NCBI GenBank assembly: GCA_017590115.1
Contig: JAGGNK010000002.1
Location: 15,805,264 to 15,869,263, forward strand
Length of the DNA stretch: 64,000 bases
Direction of reading: 5' to 3'
DNA from: Montifringilla adamsi
Lineage: Eukaryota; Chordata; Aves; Passeriformes; Passeridae
In this document: positions 1 through 12,790 of the stretch, piece after piece
Position numbering within the stretch: position 1 is the stretch's first letter
Layout: each line of letters starts with the position of its first letter
Notes under the pieces: model-generated
Seen by the model: the letters and a program-made list of their open reading frames with translations, nothing else
The model's database searches: none
Told to the model about the DNA's origin: nothing
Position numbers and translations under genes: made by a program

Positions 1-2915
1 AGGGAAACAGCAAAATTCCATCTTGCTGCTCAAAAACAAGGAGCTGCCTGGTGAGGAATGGGACATGTCAAAGTGTTCCTGACCACAGGACTCAGCTCTG
101 TGATCCTGGTTCCAGGGACGGGGGTGGCTGTGTGGAGGACAGGATCTGCTCACCCAGTGCAGAGAGAAAGCTCTTTTCTCCTTGGCAGTCACTGACATTC
201 CTTTTTCCTTTCCCATTCTTCTCCCATTCCTTTTCCTTTCCTTTCCCCTTTCCCTGGATCCAGAGCCACTGGAAGTGCTGCAGGAGCTGAAATAGTCAAT
301 TTGAAAGGATAAAACACCTTTAGGGTTTAGATTCTACTTTACCATGCATGCATTAAACTTACTATGAATTTGCCAGATATGTATTGGCTCTCATGGACAG
401 CAATTCCATTTATTTTTCCATGGATTCTGGTGTATGATAATCCTGTCTAAGACAAAAACCTCTCTCTTCAGAGAAGCTAAAAGGAAGATAAGCTCACCAT
501 GGATTGTTGCCCTCCCTTAGATCCCCAGCTGGCCAGTGGAACCAGGAGGATCCATAAATCCACTCTGCTAACAAGCACAAACAAAAACCTCTCATGGAAC
601 AGCTTGTAGCTGGCAGGTGAGCCACTCCAGCAAACATCATGAAAATTATGCTTAAAAAGAGGGAAAAGCAAACCAAGAAAGGCTGATCTGAGCAGTGTGA
701 TTTATAGCATGCCAGCCCTTGGCTCCTGTTTTGGCTGCTCTCCTTGGTGCAAGGAGCTTTCCTGGGAGAGCAGGAGCTGCCCTGGCTCTGCTGCTGAGCC
801 CCTCCCTGGCAATGCCATGGGATGGAAGTGTTCCCTGGGAGCTCTGGCTCCAGTGCTGCTGCCTGCCCAAACCAAGACCCCTCACAGCAGACTGGGGCTT
901 GCAGCAGGCTCAAAATCCTGCAGCATCAGAGGGGATTTGGCTCCTCTCCTCAGCTCTGTGCCTTGGGGCTCCATCAAGTTCTATTTTCATGGTCACTTCC
1001 AGAACACAACTGAAAAAAAAAAAACAAAACAACAAAAATTTTTTTCCCCAGTTTTTTTATTTTTCCTGCAGAAGGATCTAAAACTAAATTAACTACATAG
1101 GACATATCTGCTCTTCAGTTACTCAGAGGAAATATTCTGGTTTTTGCAAGGAGTGCTCATCACTAAGGTTTGTAGCCTCGGTGTAGAATGAACTTCAGGA
1201 GGAATTCACATTTCATTTGTTCAAAAGTGTTAAAAAATGTGAAATCCAGTGAAATTTCCTATCTCTTGCACTACTGCAATTCCTTCATAGCAGAAGTCAA
1301 TGTCGTGTTTGAATTTCTGTTAAACAGCACCTGTCATCCACAGGAATTCTGCAGCAATTCCTGTTTGGTGTCTCCTCTGCCCAGTCTCAGCCACAGAACA
1401 CAGCTCTCTCTCAGCCTTAAGCTGTCATCTTGTGCTAGGTTTGAAAGATAAATTCCCAATACTACTCCTCCACCTACAGATCACCTACAAAGTTACTTGA
1501 AAATATGGAAATTTTTAGATATAAACTTATATGAAACTATGGATCTTATGCATAATGTATTAATACACACATTATATAATATACATTATATATGTATATT
1601 TCAGCTTGTTAGGAGTAGACTACAAATTTTCATGTCATGAGGGGGTGTGGTATTTTGTTATACAGCACTACATTTAACTAGATCATGAGATAAATAACAA
1701 AGAATTTGTGTAGATACAATGTTAACCTTGTTCATTTCATACCACCAAATGGAAAAAAAAAAAGTAATTCAACTAAAAAAAAAGAAATATTTTTGCCTGT
1801 TGCCAGGAAGAAAATGTTATTGGAAGCTTTGATGCTTGTGGCAAATGGTATCAGTCATCATTAATTTGACTAAAACTGTCAGTTTTGCATTATTTGACAG
1901 GCATTTCCAGTTGGGGCTTATTTTCTGAGAACATTTTGACAAGTGTATCACAGTACAAGTATTTCTAAATACAAAGAAAGAGTTTAGGAAGCAGTCAGAG
2001 TGATGCAGAGCAGAGAGGTGTTTGGGTTAACTGCTCAGGAGTCTGGAGAGCAAAATGCCAAAACTGAGATAAAAATTTCCCAACCAATAACAAACATACC
2101 CACAGAAAGCTGCCCTCAAGTTCTGCATGTGAAGGTATGAGCCCAAGTAATGGAATTAATTCTACATTTTTAGAGTTTTGGGTGTTTTTTTGTTGACCAG
2201 CACTGTGCTTGTTTGTGAATAAAAAAAGGAAGAATGAACAGATGCTACTGAGGAGTGTAGATATTAAAAATTGGCTGGACTGAGGCGGCTTCGCTGCAAC
2301 CAGCTGGCTGATTGTACTGACAGAAGTGGGCAGAAGCAGCACTGTGGGGCTCACAGAACACCTCCCAGGCCTTCTGGCACCCTGAGAGCTGGAGCTGGGA
2401 GCTCTTCCTCAAGGACAGCCCTTCCAGCCCCACCCAGCGCAGGAGAAGGAGGAGGACACATCCTGACACATCCTGAATTCCAAGGCTGTTCCAGAACCAG
2501 ATGCAATCACCATCCCTCAGACTGGAAATGTCTGTGAGCCGCCTCTGCTCGCCAGAAAACACCCGGTGGTTTAACCAGGAGGGTGGAAATTCACCACCAA
2601 GATTGAGGGCATTCATTCACCTCCACAGGGAAAACTTTTCTCCCCAGTTTTTCCCAGCTAGCTGCTGGTGTTCTCAAGTCCCAGGCTATTTTTGGCAGGG
2701 CTGCTGGACTGTTCCAGGACAGAGCACTCAATAGGCTCCAAGGTTGCCTTCAGCATTCAGCTGTGGGTGAAGTGGCAGGAGGTTCAGTAACACAGCCTGG
2801 GATAAAGGGTTGCCGTGGCAACATTCCTGCCTGCTGCCAAATTCTGGAGCTCAAGTTTAAAAGCTGATCTCAAACTAAGGTCCTTTTAAAAAAACAAAAA
2901 AAACTCTAAGTTCTT

Positions 2916-2919
<4 letters not shown>
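1..2919. other. Upstream intergenic DNA, no gene seen
   Basis: No exon-like or RNA gene signal is visible. A polypyrimidine stretch (about 197-254, T/C runs such as CCTTTTCCTTTCC) could form triplex structure. There are moderately GC-rich patches at 700-960 and 2270-2480 and an AT-rich patch of imperfect palindromes near 1550-1600. Open frames here are short and do not resemble known proteins. Confidence 0.6.

Positions 2920-2959
<40 letters not shown>
2920..2959 (+). repeat. 40-nt poly-A tract
   Basis: An uninterrupted run of 40 A is followed by CCCCCATATTGCTC and then the assembly gap. It may be a retroposon tail or part of the A-rich repeat that continues after the gap. Confidence 0.9.
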
Positions 2960-2961
<2 letters not shown>

Positions 2962-2973
2962 CCCATATTGCTC

Positions 2974-3089
2974 NNNNNNNNNNNNNNNNNNNNNNNNNNN
3001 NNNNNNNNNNNNNNNNNNNNNNNNNNNNNNNNNNNNNNNNNNNNNNNNNNNNNNNNNNNNNNNNNNNNNNNNNNNNNNNNNNNNNNNNN
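2974..3089. other. Assembly gap (116 N)
   Basis: Unresolved bases lie inside an A-rich repeat. The left edge is poly-A then CCCCCATATTGCTC. The right edge is poly-A then GCCCCTATATTGCACCTCCC. The similar edges suggest that the same stretch was read twice at two unmerged contig ends, or that a tandem unit spans the gap. Confidence 0.95.
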
Positions 3090-3133
3090 AAAAAAAAAAA
3101 AAAAACAAAAAAAAGCCCCTATATTGCACCTCC

Positions 3134-3478
3134 CGGAAAAAAAAAAAAAGAAAGAAAGAAAAAAAGAAAATATAAAGAAAAAAAGAAAAATAAAAGAAAA
3201 AATAAACAAAACAAAGCAAAACAAAGAAAAAGAAAACAAAGCAAAACAAAGAAAAAGAAACGAAACAAAGCAAAACAAAGAAAAAGAAACAAAACAAAGC
3301 AAAACAAAGAAAAAGAAACAAAACAAAGCAAAACAAAGAAAAAGGGACAAAACAAAGCAAAACAAAGAAAAAGGGACAAAGCAAAGCAAAACAAAGCAAA
3401 GCAAAGCAAAACAAAGCAAAACAAAGCAAAGCAAAGCAAAGCAAAACAAAGCAAAGCAAAGCAAAGCAAAGGGAAAAA
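3134..3478 (+). repeat. A-rich pentamer repeat with ~29-bp higher-order unit
   Basis: Pentamers of AAAGC and AAAAC alternate. In the middle they are grouped with GAAAAAG spacers into a repeated unit of about 29 bp (GAAAAAGAAAC, AAAAC, AAAGC, AAAAC, AAA). The right end becomes a pure pentamer array. One strand is almost free of C/T except for the C of each pentamer. It gives long low-complexity frames in several phases that should not be called genes. Confidence 0.85.
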
Positions 3479-5678
3479 AAATGAAGAAAAAATATCCATC
3501 CCACATAGAATGGAGGCAGTCCTTGCACTGGCATTTACTTCCAGAGCTGTTACTCCAGCTCTTCTGACCTCAGTATTGGATTCTCTTCTATTAAATGCTG
3601 CATTTCCTCTATGAATTTGCCTGGCTTAAAATCAAGCATGCAATACTTATATACTTCTAGTCAAGCATGCAGAAGATAAGAATGCCACTCCTGAGGGAAG
3701 CAGCAAAGTTTAAAAGGCAGTTCTGGTACTGTGGGTTTGCAAAAGCACCTCTGGTCGCTGCCCTGTGCCCCTGTGAACCTCAGCAGAACTCAAACCAGAA
3801 GTCTCCCAATGACTAAATTTTTTTTTTTTTCCCTGGAAGTTCTGAGCAGGAGAAATAGTTGCCCTAATTTTATGAAATTTAGGGCAGTGTGAAAAAACCC
3901 TAGACCTATCAGACAGGTTTTATTAATACAGAAGGTAATGCAGAAAGGAGTTAAATTTATAATGGAGCTTGAATGTCATTCACAAATTGCACTGATGGCA
4001 CAATTTTATCATTATATTCCAATTCTTAGAGCTTTTGAATTTGGGTTTCCAATTCCCAGCTCAAAGCTCTCAATATATTTAAACTACATTACAATCAAAG
4101 AACCCCCAACAATCTGTATCAGCTCAAACATCCTATTACATAGGGAGAGAATGCCAGGAAATACAGCATATAAAGGGTTTTTTCCCAAGGAATGTTGATC
4201 TCTTTGCACTCAGTCTTCAAAAAGCATCCACACTTAGACCCAGCTCAAAATGAGAGATGCAGCTGAACAATCAGTGACACTGCAGATAAGAAATATCCTC
4301 AGCATCTTCAAAAGCCTCTGAGTGATGGACATTTCTGTGGATCTTTCACAGTGCTCACTGTCAAGCAAATGCAATAATCCCTATGCCAGCAGAGCAGAAT
4401 TCTCTGCACAGACTGCCTTGCACATTTCACTTTTCCATCAGAGAACTGCCTGTGTCTCACCTTTGCACTGCTCAGCAAATCCTCCAGCACACACCAGCAC
4501 CGTGGCCTTGTTGTTATAAATTCATTTCGGTCACTACATGGATGGCGAAATCCCAAGAAACAGGAGGAAGTTGCCTTTAGCCATTTCGTGGTGGGGTATA
4601 TAAATCTTTCCCCAAAAGTTTGAGATCACCGAGATCTGTGTGCTGCAGCAGCGACATAATGGGGAAAAAAATAATGAAGTACATTAGGTCTGGCTGATTC
4701 ATGCATAAGTTACAATTCAGATTGCCTGACAAAGTATATCAAACAAGGATCTTGGCAAAATACCTCATTCTAGGTGGTTCATTATCCAAATAACATCAAC
4801 TAAGAGCAGAATAATTGCTTTGCCTCCTCTCTTTCTGCTCTGAGTGCGTGCATTATTATTGTATGTACTTTCCTAAAGCAAACAACCTCCTTCACTGGCT
4901 ATTGAAAAGTCTTTTAAACTACCTGAATCATAAACCTCCCTGCTTCTGAGTGTGCTCTGCTTTACACAGGGGTCCTGTTTGTACTTCCTATAATTCTGTG
5001 TCTGCACATCTGCAAATGTGCTTATTGTGAGCAGATTTTAGCAACACTCCAGGATCTTTGGGGGAAAGTTCAAGGATAATGTTCCTCACGAACCAGCAAC
5101 ACAACAGAGGACTTTTAAAGACACATTGTTTGCAGTGATTTAAAGAAATGAGCCTGTCTTTAAAACCTCTGTGAATACTTTAGGCTCTCATAAATCCCAG
5201 TGACAGAGTAGTGCTCACAGGTTCCAAAGGTTACTGGCAGATCTTGAGTGTGTAAAAATAGGGAAGAAATGTCTTTGGGACTTTTGACCCTGCCACCTGT
5301 GGCTTCCCTTCTCCATCCCTCCTCCTTTTCCCATCTGTGGTGATTTTTCAGGACCTTGGGGAAGTGTTTGTGTCTGGTTTTGCGCCGGGATGCTCAGAAC
5401 CAGGGAAGTCTTAAGAGCAGACTAACAGGGCAGAGTCAGTTATTGCCACCTCTCCTTTCACAGCATCTCTTACATCCTCAGGAAAGTTTTCTACTGTAAC
5501 ACACCACATTAAAAAATAATTCCAAGTGTGAGTGGGCACTGTCATGGTTTAGCAGACTGGAAATATTCAGCAAAACTGGTGAGGCTATGCCAAATTTTCA
5601 AAAAGGTAGCGAGATTTAGGCTTGAGTGTTTTAGGAAATTGGGTAACTGTAAATACAGGCTCCTTTTTGGTCTCTGTG
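3479..5678. other. Intergenic DNA, no gene seen
   Basis: Ordinary AT-rich sequence with a T run at 3820-3830 and a short pyrimidine patch near 5300. I see no repeat family, RNA gene or exon that I can name. Confidence 0.6.
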
Positions 5679-5892
5679 GAGGTTCAGCATGGATATTAGG
5701 GAAAGGTTCTTCTCCCAGAGGGTGCTGGGCACTGCCCAGGCTCCCCAGGAATGGGCACAGCCCCAAGGCTGCCAAAGCTCCAGGAGGGTTTGGGTATAAG
5801 GGGGGTGGTTGGGGTGTCTGTGCAGGGCCAGGAGTAGGACAGGATGATCCTTGTGGGGCCCTTCCAACTGAGGATATTCCATTATTCTATGG
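5679..5892 (+). mobile_element. CR1-type LINE, truncated 3' end, + orientation
   Basis: The stretch follows the 3' end of avian CR1 elements as I remember it. It has GGTTCAGCATGGATATTAGG, then the segment with CCCAGAGGGTGCTGGGCACT, GGGCCAGGAGTAGGACAGGA and GATGATCCTTGTGGGGCCCT. It closes with TTCCAACTGAGGATATTCC and an ATTCTATG-like terminus, with no poly-A. Only about 210 bp of the 3' end is present, as is typical of 5'-truncated copies. It has no intact coding sequence. Confidence 0.88.
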
Positions 5893-8800
5893 AAAAGTCC
5901 TAGAAATTTATCTGGAGTTCAAGAAAAATGTGCCTGCAGTGAAATGTAAGAAATTAATTCCAGAGAAGAGATCAGTAGAAACTTTGCCAGTTTCATTCTC
6001 AGATTTAGGATCCAAAATCTCTCCATCCTTTCTCATAACAGAACTAAAATTGTGGCAGTTTTGCAAATTCTCCCAGGACTGATGCAACCAGCTGCCAACG
6101 TCTCACTGATCATGTATAGCAAAGATAGATAGATTTATTTTTTAAATGCACATCAATTATACACAGCTTAAGTGCTGCAGAGAGACACATTTCCAAAAGG
6201 AAACAAGCATCTTCCAACTTTGGAAATTCTGTTTCAAGTTTAACAAGAAAGTAGATTCTGGGAATTTTTTTAATGCAAACATAAAAATATGCCCATTTTA
6301 TTTTGGTGGTCTTGATCTTAAGACAATAAAAATGCATCACAGAATCACTTATTTAGCCCTAATATAGTTATTGCCTATCTGAATTATCTATCTATAGTTA
6401 TTATCTACCAGTTTAGCAGTTGATGAAAACACAAAACCTTTGAGTTTCTGCCCTCCCCCAGCTCAGATTGACTTTAAATCAAGATCAAGCTGTTTACAGA
6501 ATTGTGTTTTCCTTTGGCATCAGCCATTTCTGAAAGCACTCCCACAGTCTTACAGGCTGCACAACATTCTGTCTTTTCACAAAAAAACTGTGTTTTTTAT
6601 AGGGAGAGATATTTATCCAGATGAATTAATTGGCAACAAGATTTTCTGAAATACAAAATTCCATAAGGCAAAGAAGAGTGATGCACAATTCCTTGAGTAC
6701 CTTATTTTAAGAACAAAATACAAGCAGCAGAACAAGTTGCACCAAACTATTCTGGTCCAGGGCATTATTTTCCAGTAAATCAAAAATCCTGCTCTGAAAC
6801 CTCTCCACTGAAGTCACCCTTGCCATGATGAGAGTGTGCTGATGAGACAGAAATACTGCATTGCTTTCTTTTGAGGAATTATTTTGCTCAGGGATGTATC
6901 CTGCCTGGGAAGCAGAATGGAAATTTTGGCCTGTGGCTCTGGTTGGAGCAAGGACAATTCTTGGAATAGTCAATATATTTTCTGTCCCAGTGTATTTCCT
7001 TCTGGGTGATTCACATGGACAAGGGTCAGGCCAAATTAATTATTGAGGTAATCAGCTCTCTGGTCTCTGCTTTAAAGAGAAAAGGGTCACAGAGAGCATA
7101 AAGTTAATTTATATATGGCAAAGTAAAGATAGGAGAATATTGCTTTTCTAAGAAATCATTTAAAGATTTCTGAAGAGGGTCCCAGAGCTTTGGATCAAAG
7201 ATAATGAAAAAATACCCAGTACATATTCTCATTATGATTTCTAGACCAATACTCTGGCATTTTCATCAGAAAAATCCCAATTTTTCAACAGATTGCTTTT
7301 GCTTACTAGGAATGGAATTAATTCTTATCAGTAGCTGCACACCCTCACAGACCTGATTTGGTACAAGGAGACAAGTGAGACATTGAAATCTACCTCAAAT
7401 ACTTAAAAATATCAGGAAGCATCTCATTGCCTTGACTTTATGGCTGATCAAACAGAGCAAATAGTCTGTAGTTGTTGAATACAAGCTTATTTCTCTCTAT
7501 CCAAAAATGTCTCCACAAGTGTAAGTAATGAAAGCTGTGCCCAAAAGTAGCCAAGAAAGCCCTTCCAGTTCTGCAGCACAGCTTCAGTAGCATAAATAAT
7601 CAACTCAGCCTGGGTATTTCTGACAATTTAATTTACTATACAACATTTGCAAGCTGACAGCCTGTGCCATGTAATTAAGAAAGAAATGCGTGGCAAGATT
7701 TATGTGTTGGGGAGAACCCACTGGAACCTAATAGGTTTTTGACAGGACTGAAGAATTGAACAAACTTAATGACTCTGCTGGTGGATCATATAATTTTCTG
7801 AGTTTTTTTTTTTTGAGTTTAAAATTATGTTTATTTGCTTTAAAAACAAGCAATTCAGGGGATTCCAAATTCAAAATGCCATTACTTGTATTAGATAGGT
7901 TATCAATGGAAGTTTATGGATTACATAATGCAACACAGGAATTTCCACCTGGCTGTGCTCATATCCCACTGCTAAATTACAAAGGTAGGAAATGTGCCTT
8001 CAGCCTAGGGGTAAATAATGTAGGAAAAATAGCAAAACTGGCTTTGAGGAAAATCAGGAAGAGAGAAAAAATAAAGAATCAAATATTAATAATAATATTA
8101 AAGCCTCGAGCTAAAGCAAAATAAAGTAAGGCAAGGCTTTAGTCATGCTATGGAATTCAGCACTGAATTCATTATAGGAATGACAGCACAACCAAGCACA
8201 GAAAAAAAAAGAAGAGAGTTTAGTTTGGAGTTAAAGAAAGTGGGTCTGTTCATACAAAAGCTGTCCCTTTTTCAGGGAAATGGATGATCTACTTCAAGTA
8301 CTTTAAAGCTTACTAAAGAGAACATCACGTAAGGACAATTTTGCACTGACCTGGACCATGTACATGAGATCTTCCCATTTGCAGATTATCTCATTAAAAA
8401 TTGAGATGGCAGCTCTGATCCATTTTACACCATTTTACACTGCTGGCAGTAATTTAAATAGGCTCCAACAAAAACAAAAACGAAGAAAAAAATTCTAACC
8501 TTCTTTTCCATTTCTCTTTTTCAGCGTGTTTCTTTAATCCTTGGGCTGAAAGGGTTCCAAACCTGTGCCTTGCAAGCGCCCTGGCAGGGCCCAGGCAGCA
8601 TTTCAGGCATTTCATTCCCACCAGGCAGAGCCTGTTTGCCTGGTGACACTTTCAGGTGCCACACAAACCACGCTCCGTAGTTTGAAAAGTCTTTATTGTG
8701 TCTTTCAAACCCACATCCCTCCTGTGACAGGCTCAGCTGGGATGTGCCCTGCACTGCAAAACTCTCCGTGGGAGTTATGGGCTGATTCACAAAACCTGAG

Positions 8801-11800
8801 CTGGGCTGAGGACCAGCAGCTGCTGAGGAGCACCATTAAAATTTGTAAAGGCTAGTGAAAACCTTTTATTTTGCCTCATTCCCCCTTTACATTTATGTAC
8901 TGCTGACATATATCAGCATCACAGGTGAATAATGTCCCCAAACAGCCTGAAAAGGGGGGACACAAAGCAAAGCCTCTCCTTAAATCACAGCAGCACTGAG
9001 CAAAACTGTTAGCTCCTACATGCTGAGAATTCAAAAGCTGTATCTGTTCTAAATACAAATTTTCCCCCCCCCTTCAGACACAGCCAGGCAAGGGGGCTGC
9101 CAGGACACCTCTGCCATTAAACCCTGTAACACGTGTAGCTTTTTGTGCTTTAGCCCTCAGTCCTGCAAAGCTGATTTGTGCAGCCAGATTAATGAGTCAC
9201 CTACGTACTGGCAGTGCTGCTGAAAGTTTCGTGCAGTGTTAATCCAAATATTGACCAAAATAAGATATTTAAGGCAGAGGATTCTCTGCTTTTGAGCTAG
9301 GTGAAAAGGCAACTGGAATTTTGCAAGTTGTGTGAGAAAGAATATAGTTACTGTAGTGGTATTTAAAAAGCCAGGCAGAATAATCTTCTCTTGTTTGTTA
9401 AAGCTTCTTGGACCTGGCCAGGTTGGTGAAAAGAAGGTTATTAAAGATCCTGATATATAAATGATGTGAATCACACCACAGATTTTTGGAATTTCAGTAT
9501 TATTTCCTTTTGAAGGTAAAAGATGTGTTATTTTCTAGAGGACTGGATGTCCTGGTAATCCAGCATTGCCTTTGCTATGTGTAAGTGAGAGCTCTGCAAG
9601 GCAGAATGATTAGACTGTCAGCCAGAAGAACAATGAGCTGTGTTCCAGCACACAGAAAGCAATTTCAGAGGGAAAAACCACCTCAATGGAGCAGCAAGAA
9701 GCAGTTATTAAGTAAGGAGAGGCAAATAGCTTTTCTTTTCCCACTGCTTTCTCCCATAACATTTTCATTTACGTGACACGTGAAATTATGAAATAAAGCA
9801 CTAATATAATCAACTGCTGGCAGTGATTAAAAAGCAATCCCATGTCCAAAGCTTTTCTGCATGTTTCCATGGTTAGCTGAATTGAGTGTTTTAGAGCAAT
9901 GGAATTTGGGGGTTATATTTTTCCTGTAATCACTAATTCCACATTAGCACCACCACGTTTACAGGCTCTTTAGTTCTTTAAAGACAACTGTATTTTACAT
10001 GAAAATGGTGATGGCATCCCGTATTCCTAAATGCTCAAGAAAGTGGTAAGTCATCAGGAACTCACTAACAAGTGTATTAGCAGTAACTTAATTTAGGAAA
10101 TTAATGCCACACACTGTCAATCCAACTGTGCCAAACGGCTCAATATGTGTTCCAAAGTAAAGTGCAAGTTCTTTATAACCCCTGATGTGCAAATTGAGAC
10201 CTCAAAATTATTTGATGCAAACAGCCTTTTAAATTGACACTGTCAGCCAAGAGCCTCTCTCTCATTTGTGACAGATGCTGAACTATATTAGCTAGATATT
10301 ACCAATTTATTTCAGCAGAAGCTTAATTTCAGGAGGCTTGCTACCCTTAATTTCTGCTGAAACAGTTTCCTGGTAGTGTACTTGCAATATGATTTAATTT
10401 ATTACAGCGGAGCTGTCCTTGCTATAGAATTTCTATAGTTAATGTATGCAGCTGCAAGTATTTTCCTTAATCAAAGAGAAAAGAGCCACTTTCCTTTGCC
10501 AGAGCTCATCAGAGCACAAGCACCCAGCAGTGATGGGGATTTCTGTCCTGCATTGATTCCTGCAGATCACCAGAGGGCCTTTCAGGAAATGGTGCCACTT
10601 GACATTTTCACCCAAGCACCAGCAATTGCTGCAGCCCAGCTCGGGGCTGGAGAGTTCCCCCCTTCCAGCCATGCAGGACTGAGCAGCTGCACCCCACTCA
10701 AACACCCCAAACTGAGCTGGGAAGCTGAAAATTGATTTAAATATCTGCAGCTTTTAGCGCTGAAACTCTGTCACACCTACAGGAGCTCCTCTCACATCAC
10801 TGGGGTTTGGGGGGCCACAAATCACAGCAAAACTCAGGTACAAGAAGAAGAAAAAAGGAACTGTATCAAATAAGATTGTTGGTGAAGTTCTGAAAAACAT
10901 TAAACCAGCATAATCTACATTAAAAAAAGGTGATGCTCTCAATCACACCCCTGTCCTAGGCCATAACTGGATTTTTCAGCCATTTTATGCTAAATAGTCA
11001 GATTTAATGTGTTGGTTTCTGCCCTTCTGTTTCTCTTCAGCAGGCTGTGCCACTCTGGCCCTTTGGGAATCTGTCATTAATAGGCTTTGTCTCAGAATGT
11101 TGTATGTTAGATTCAGTAATCTGTGTTTTCCAGAGGTTTCATGCCATCCCTCTCTCCCTGAAATTTGCTATCAGTTGCAAATATAATCACTGCTGTTCAG
11201 TACCATTTTATTGTTAATAAATAGATATGAAGAGAAAACATATTCTATTTTCCTATCAATTCCCAGATTTCACTTTATGGTACAGTACTTACATGTACAT
11301 CTCTTTCTTCCCCCAGAAAATATGAAAACACTAAAAATTCCTTACACACCAAAATAGAAATGCTGAGTCTCTCTACTCTAAAAATTGCAGACATGAAAGA
11401 ACCAAAGATTATTTTTGCATGAGAAGGATAGGACTGGAGTGCTTTAAATGTAGTTCTGTATTTTTATATTCTGGGCCAGTATCACACAGTGAAAATGCAG
11501 CCTCAAGGTGTTCTGGCAGCTGACAGCAGCTAGAGCCAGGCTGAACAACAATAATATTGTGATGTGGATCTGTATGGCTTTTTGTCAAAGTAAAAATTGA
11601 GTTATTGTGTGCTTTACAGGCGACATGAGCAAAGCAGTGGTGTCAGGATACTGGAGACAGGTTGCTGACAAGGATATTGGTTCACAGCACTTTTTCAGAT
11701 GAGCTCTGACTATGATGCTTTGGAACGTGTGATTTTAAAAATTATTCTGTCCCCTGCATTCTTATGGAATCACAAAGGAGAGATAAACCTCTGGGAAAAT

Positions 11801-12720
11801 TGGTAGGAAAAGTGATGACAACTGGGAGGGAAAGTGAAGGTTGATGGATTATTATGTTAACAAACCCCAGCAGTAAGAGCCTCATCTTGTAAGAAATGAC
11901 ACTGTTCCCTTGTTGCTGTAAAGGCAAAGCAGCTGCTGTTCCAGATTTCCTCTTTGCACCCTTGCAGAGACAAAACCCCAGCTGGTGGGAGCTGGGCTGT
12001 GTGCCTGAGCTCCAATCAATGTGTGCACCTCAGAGAAGCCATCCAGGAGAAAGACACCAAACAATCGTCTCAGACCTCTCCAACACCTGCCCCAGGCTGC
12101 TCATTTTCCCAGGAATAATCGAAGAGCTCTCCACCCCCTGAAACCAAGCATTCAGGAGAGATGCAGCACTACATATTTTAAGAGGCTTTATTGACACACA
12201 GCACCTTTCAGGAGCCTGAGAACATATTTGTGGGCTTAAAACCTAAATACTCCTAAGAACCATTACATTCTACAGAGCACAGAAATACAGCTGCCTCCAG
12301 GACTCCCCTCTCCTGCAATTAAAAGTGCCATTTATTACTTTTTAAGAGAGAACGAACAAGAGTCACATTAAAAAAACTTCCCAGAGAAAACTGACCTTGG
12401 GCATAAGTCCTTGTTCTGCCAAGGCTTTTGGATGGCAAATGATACAGAGCTGTACTGACAAGTGTCAAATCCACATACTGGGCTTTGTTGAAGGTATGCC
12501 AGATCCTTTCCATACCCCTTCATCTCCAACAGTAATCATTGGGGGTTAAATAGGGGTTGTTGTTATCACTGAGTGTGCAGAAAATTCAAGTATTTTCTGC
12601 AAGAACCTAACTACTATGATCCTGTTACATTTTTGGAATATAAGCCATGATATGCTTGTTTCATCCATCTGTTTCATGTAATAAATGCAAGCTACAATTC
12701 TACTACTTACTGGTAGTTAC
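5893..12720. other. Upstream intergenic DNA, no gene seen
   Basis: Mostly AT-rich unique sequence. Notable items are a 10-C run near 9063, an inverted repeat at 10310-10362 and GC-richer patches at 8560-8820 and 10490-10720. None of the open frames shows a recognisable domain or convincing exon borders. Confidence 0.6.
10310..10362. repeat. 11-bp perfect inverted repeat
   Basis: TTTCAGCAGAA at 10310-10320 pairs with TTCTGCTGAAA at 10352-10362 around a 31-nt loop. It lies in unique-looking sequence with a balanced composition. Confidence 0.7.
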
Positions 12721-12790
12721 TAGTAATTTACTAGTGGTTACTAGGTAAGCAGTAGTAGTAATTTACTAGTGGTTACTAGGTAAGCAGCAG
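12721..12790. repeat. 35-bp tandem duplication, two copies
   Basis: Copies at 12721-12755 and 12756-12790 start TAGTAATTTACTAGTGGTTA and differ at one base near the end. The unit contains ACTAGT and several TACTAG steps, so each copy is partly self-complementary. Confidence 0.9.

Noticed and set aside
2886..3567. Long low-complexity frames on both strands (Lys/Gln-rich or Phe/Leu/Cys-rich)
   Set aside because: They are translations of the A-rich repeat and read across the N gap.
5528..6082. 184-codon frame on the + strand
   Set aside because: Its centre is the CR1 3' end, and the rest shows no protein similarity.
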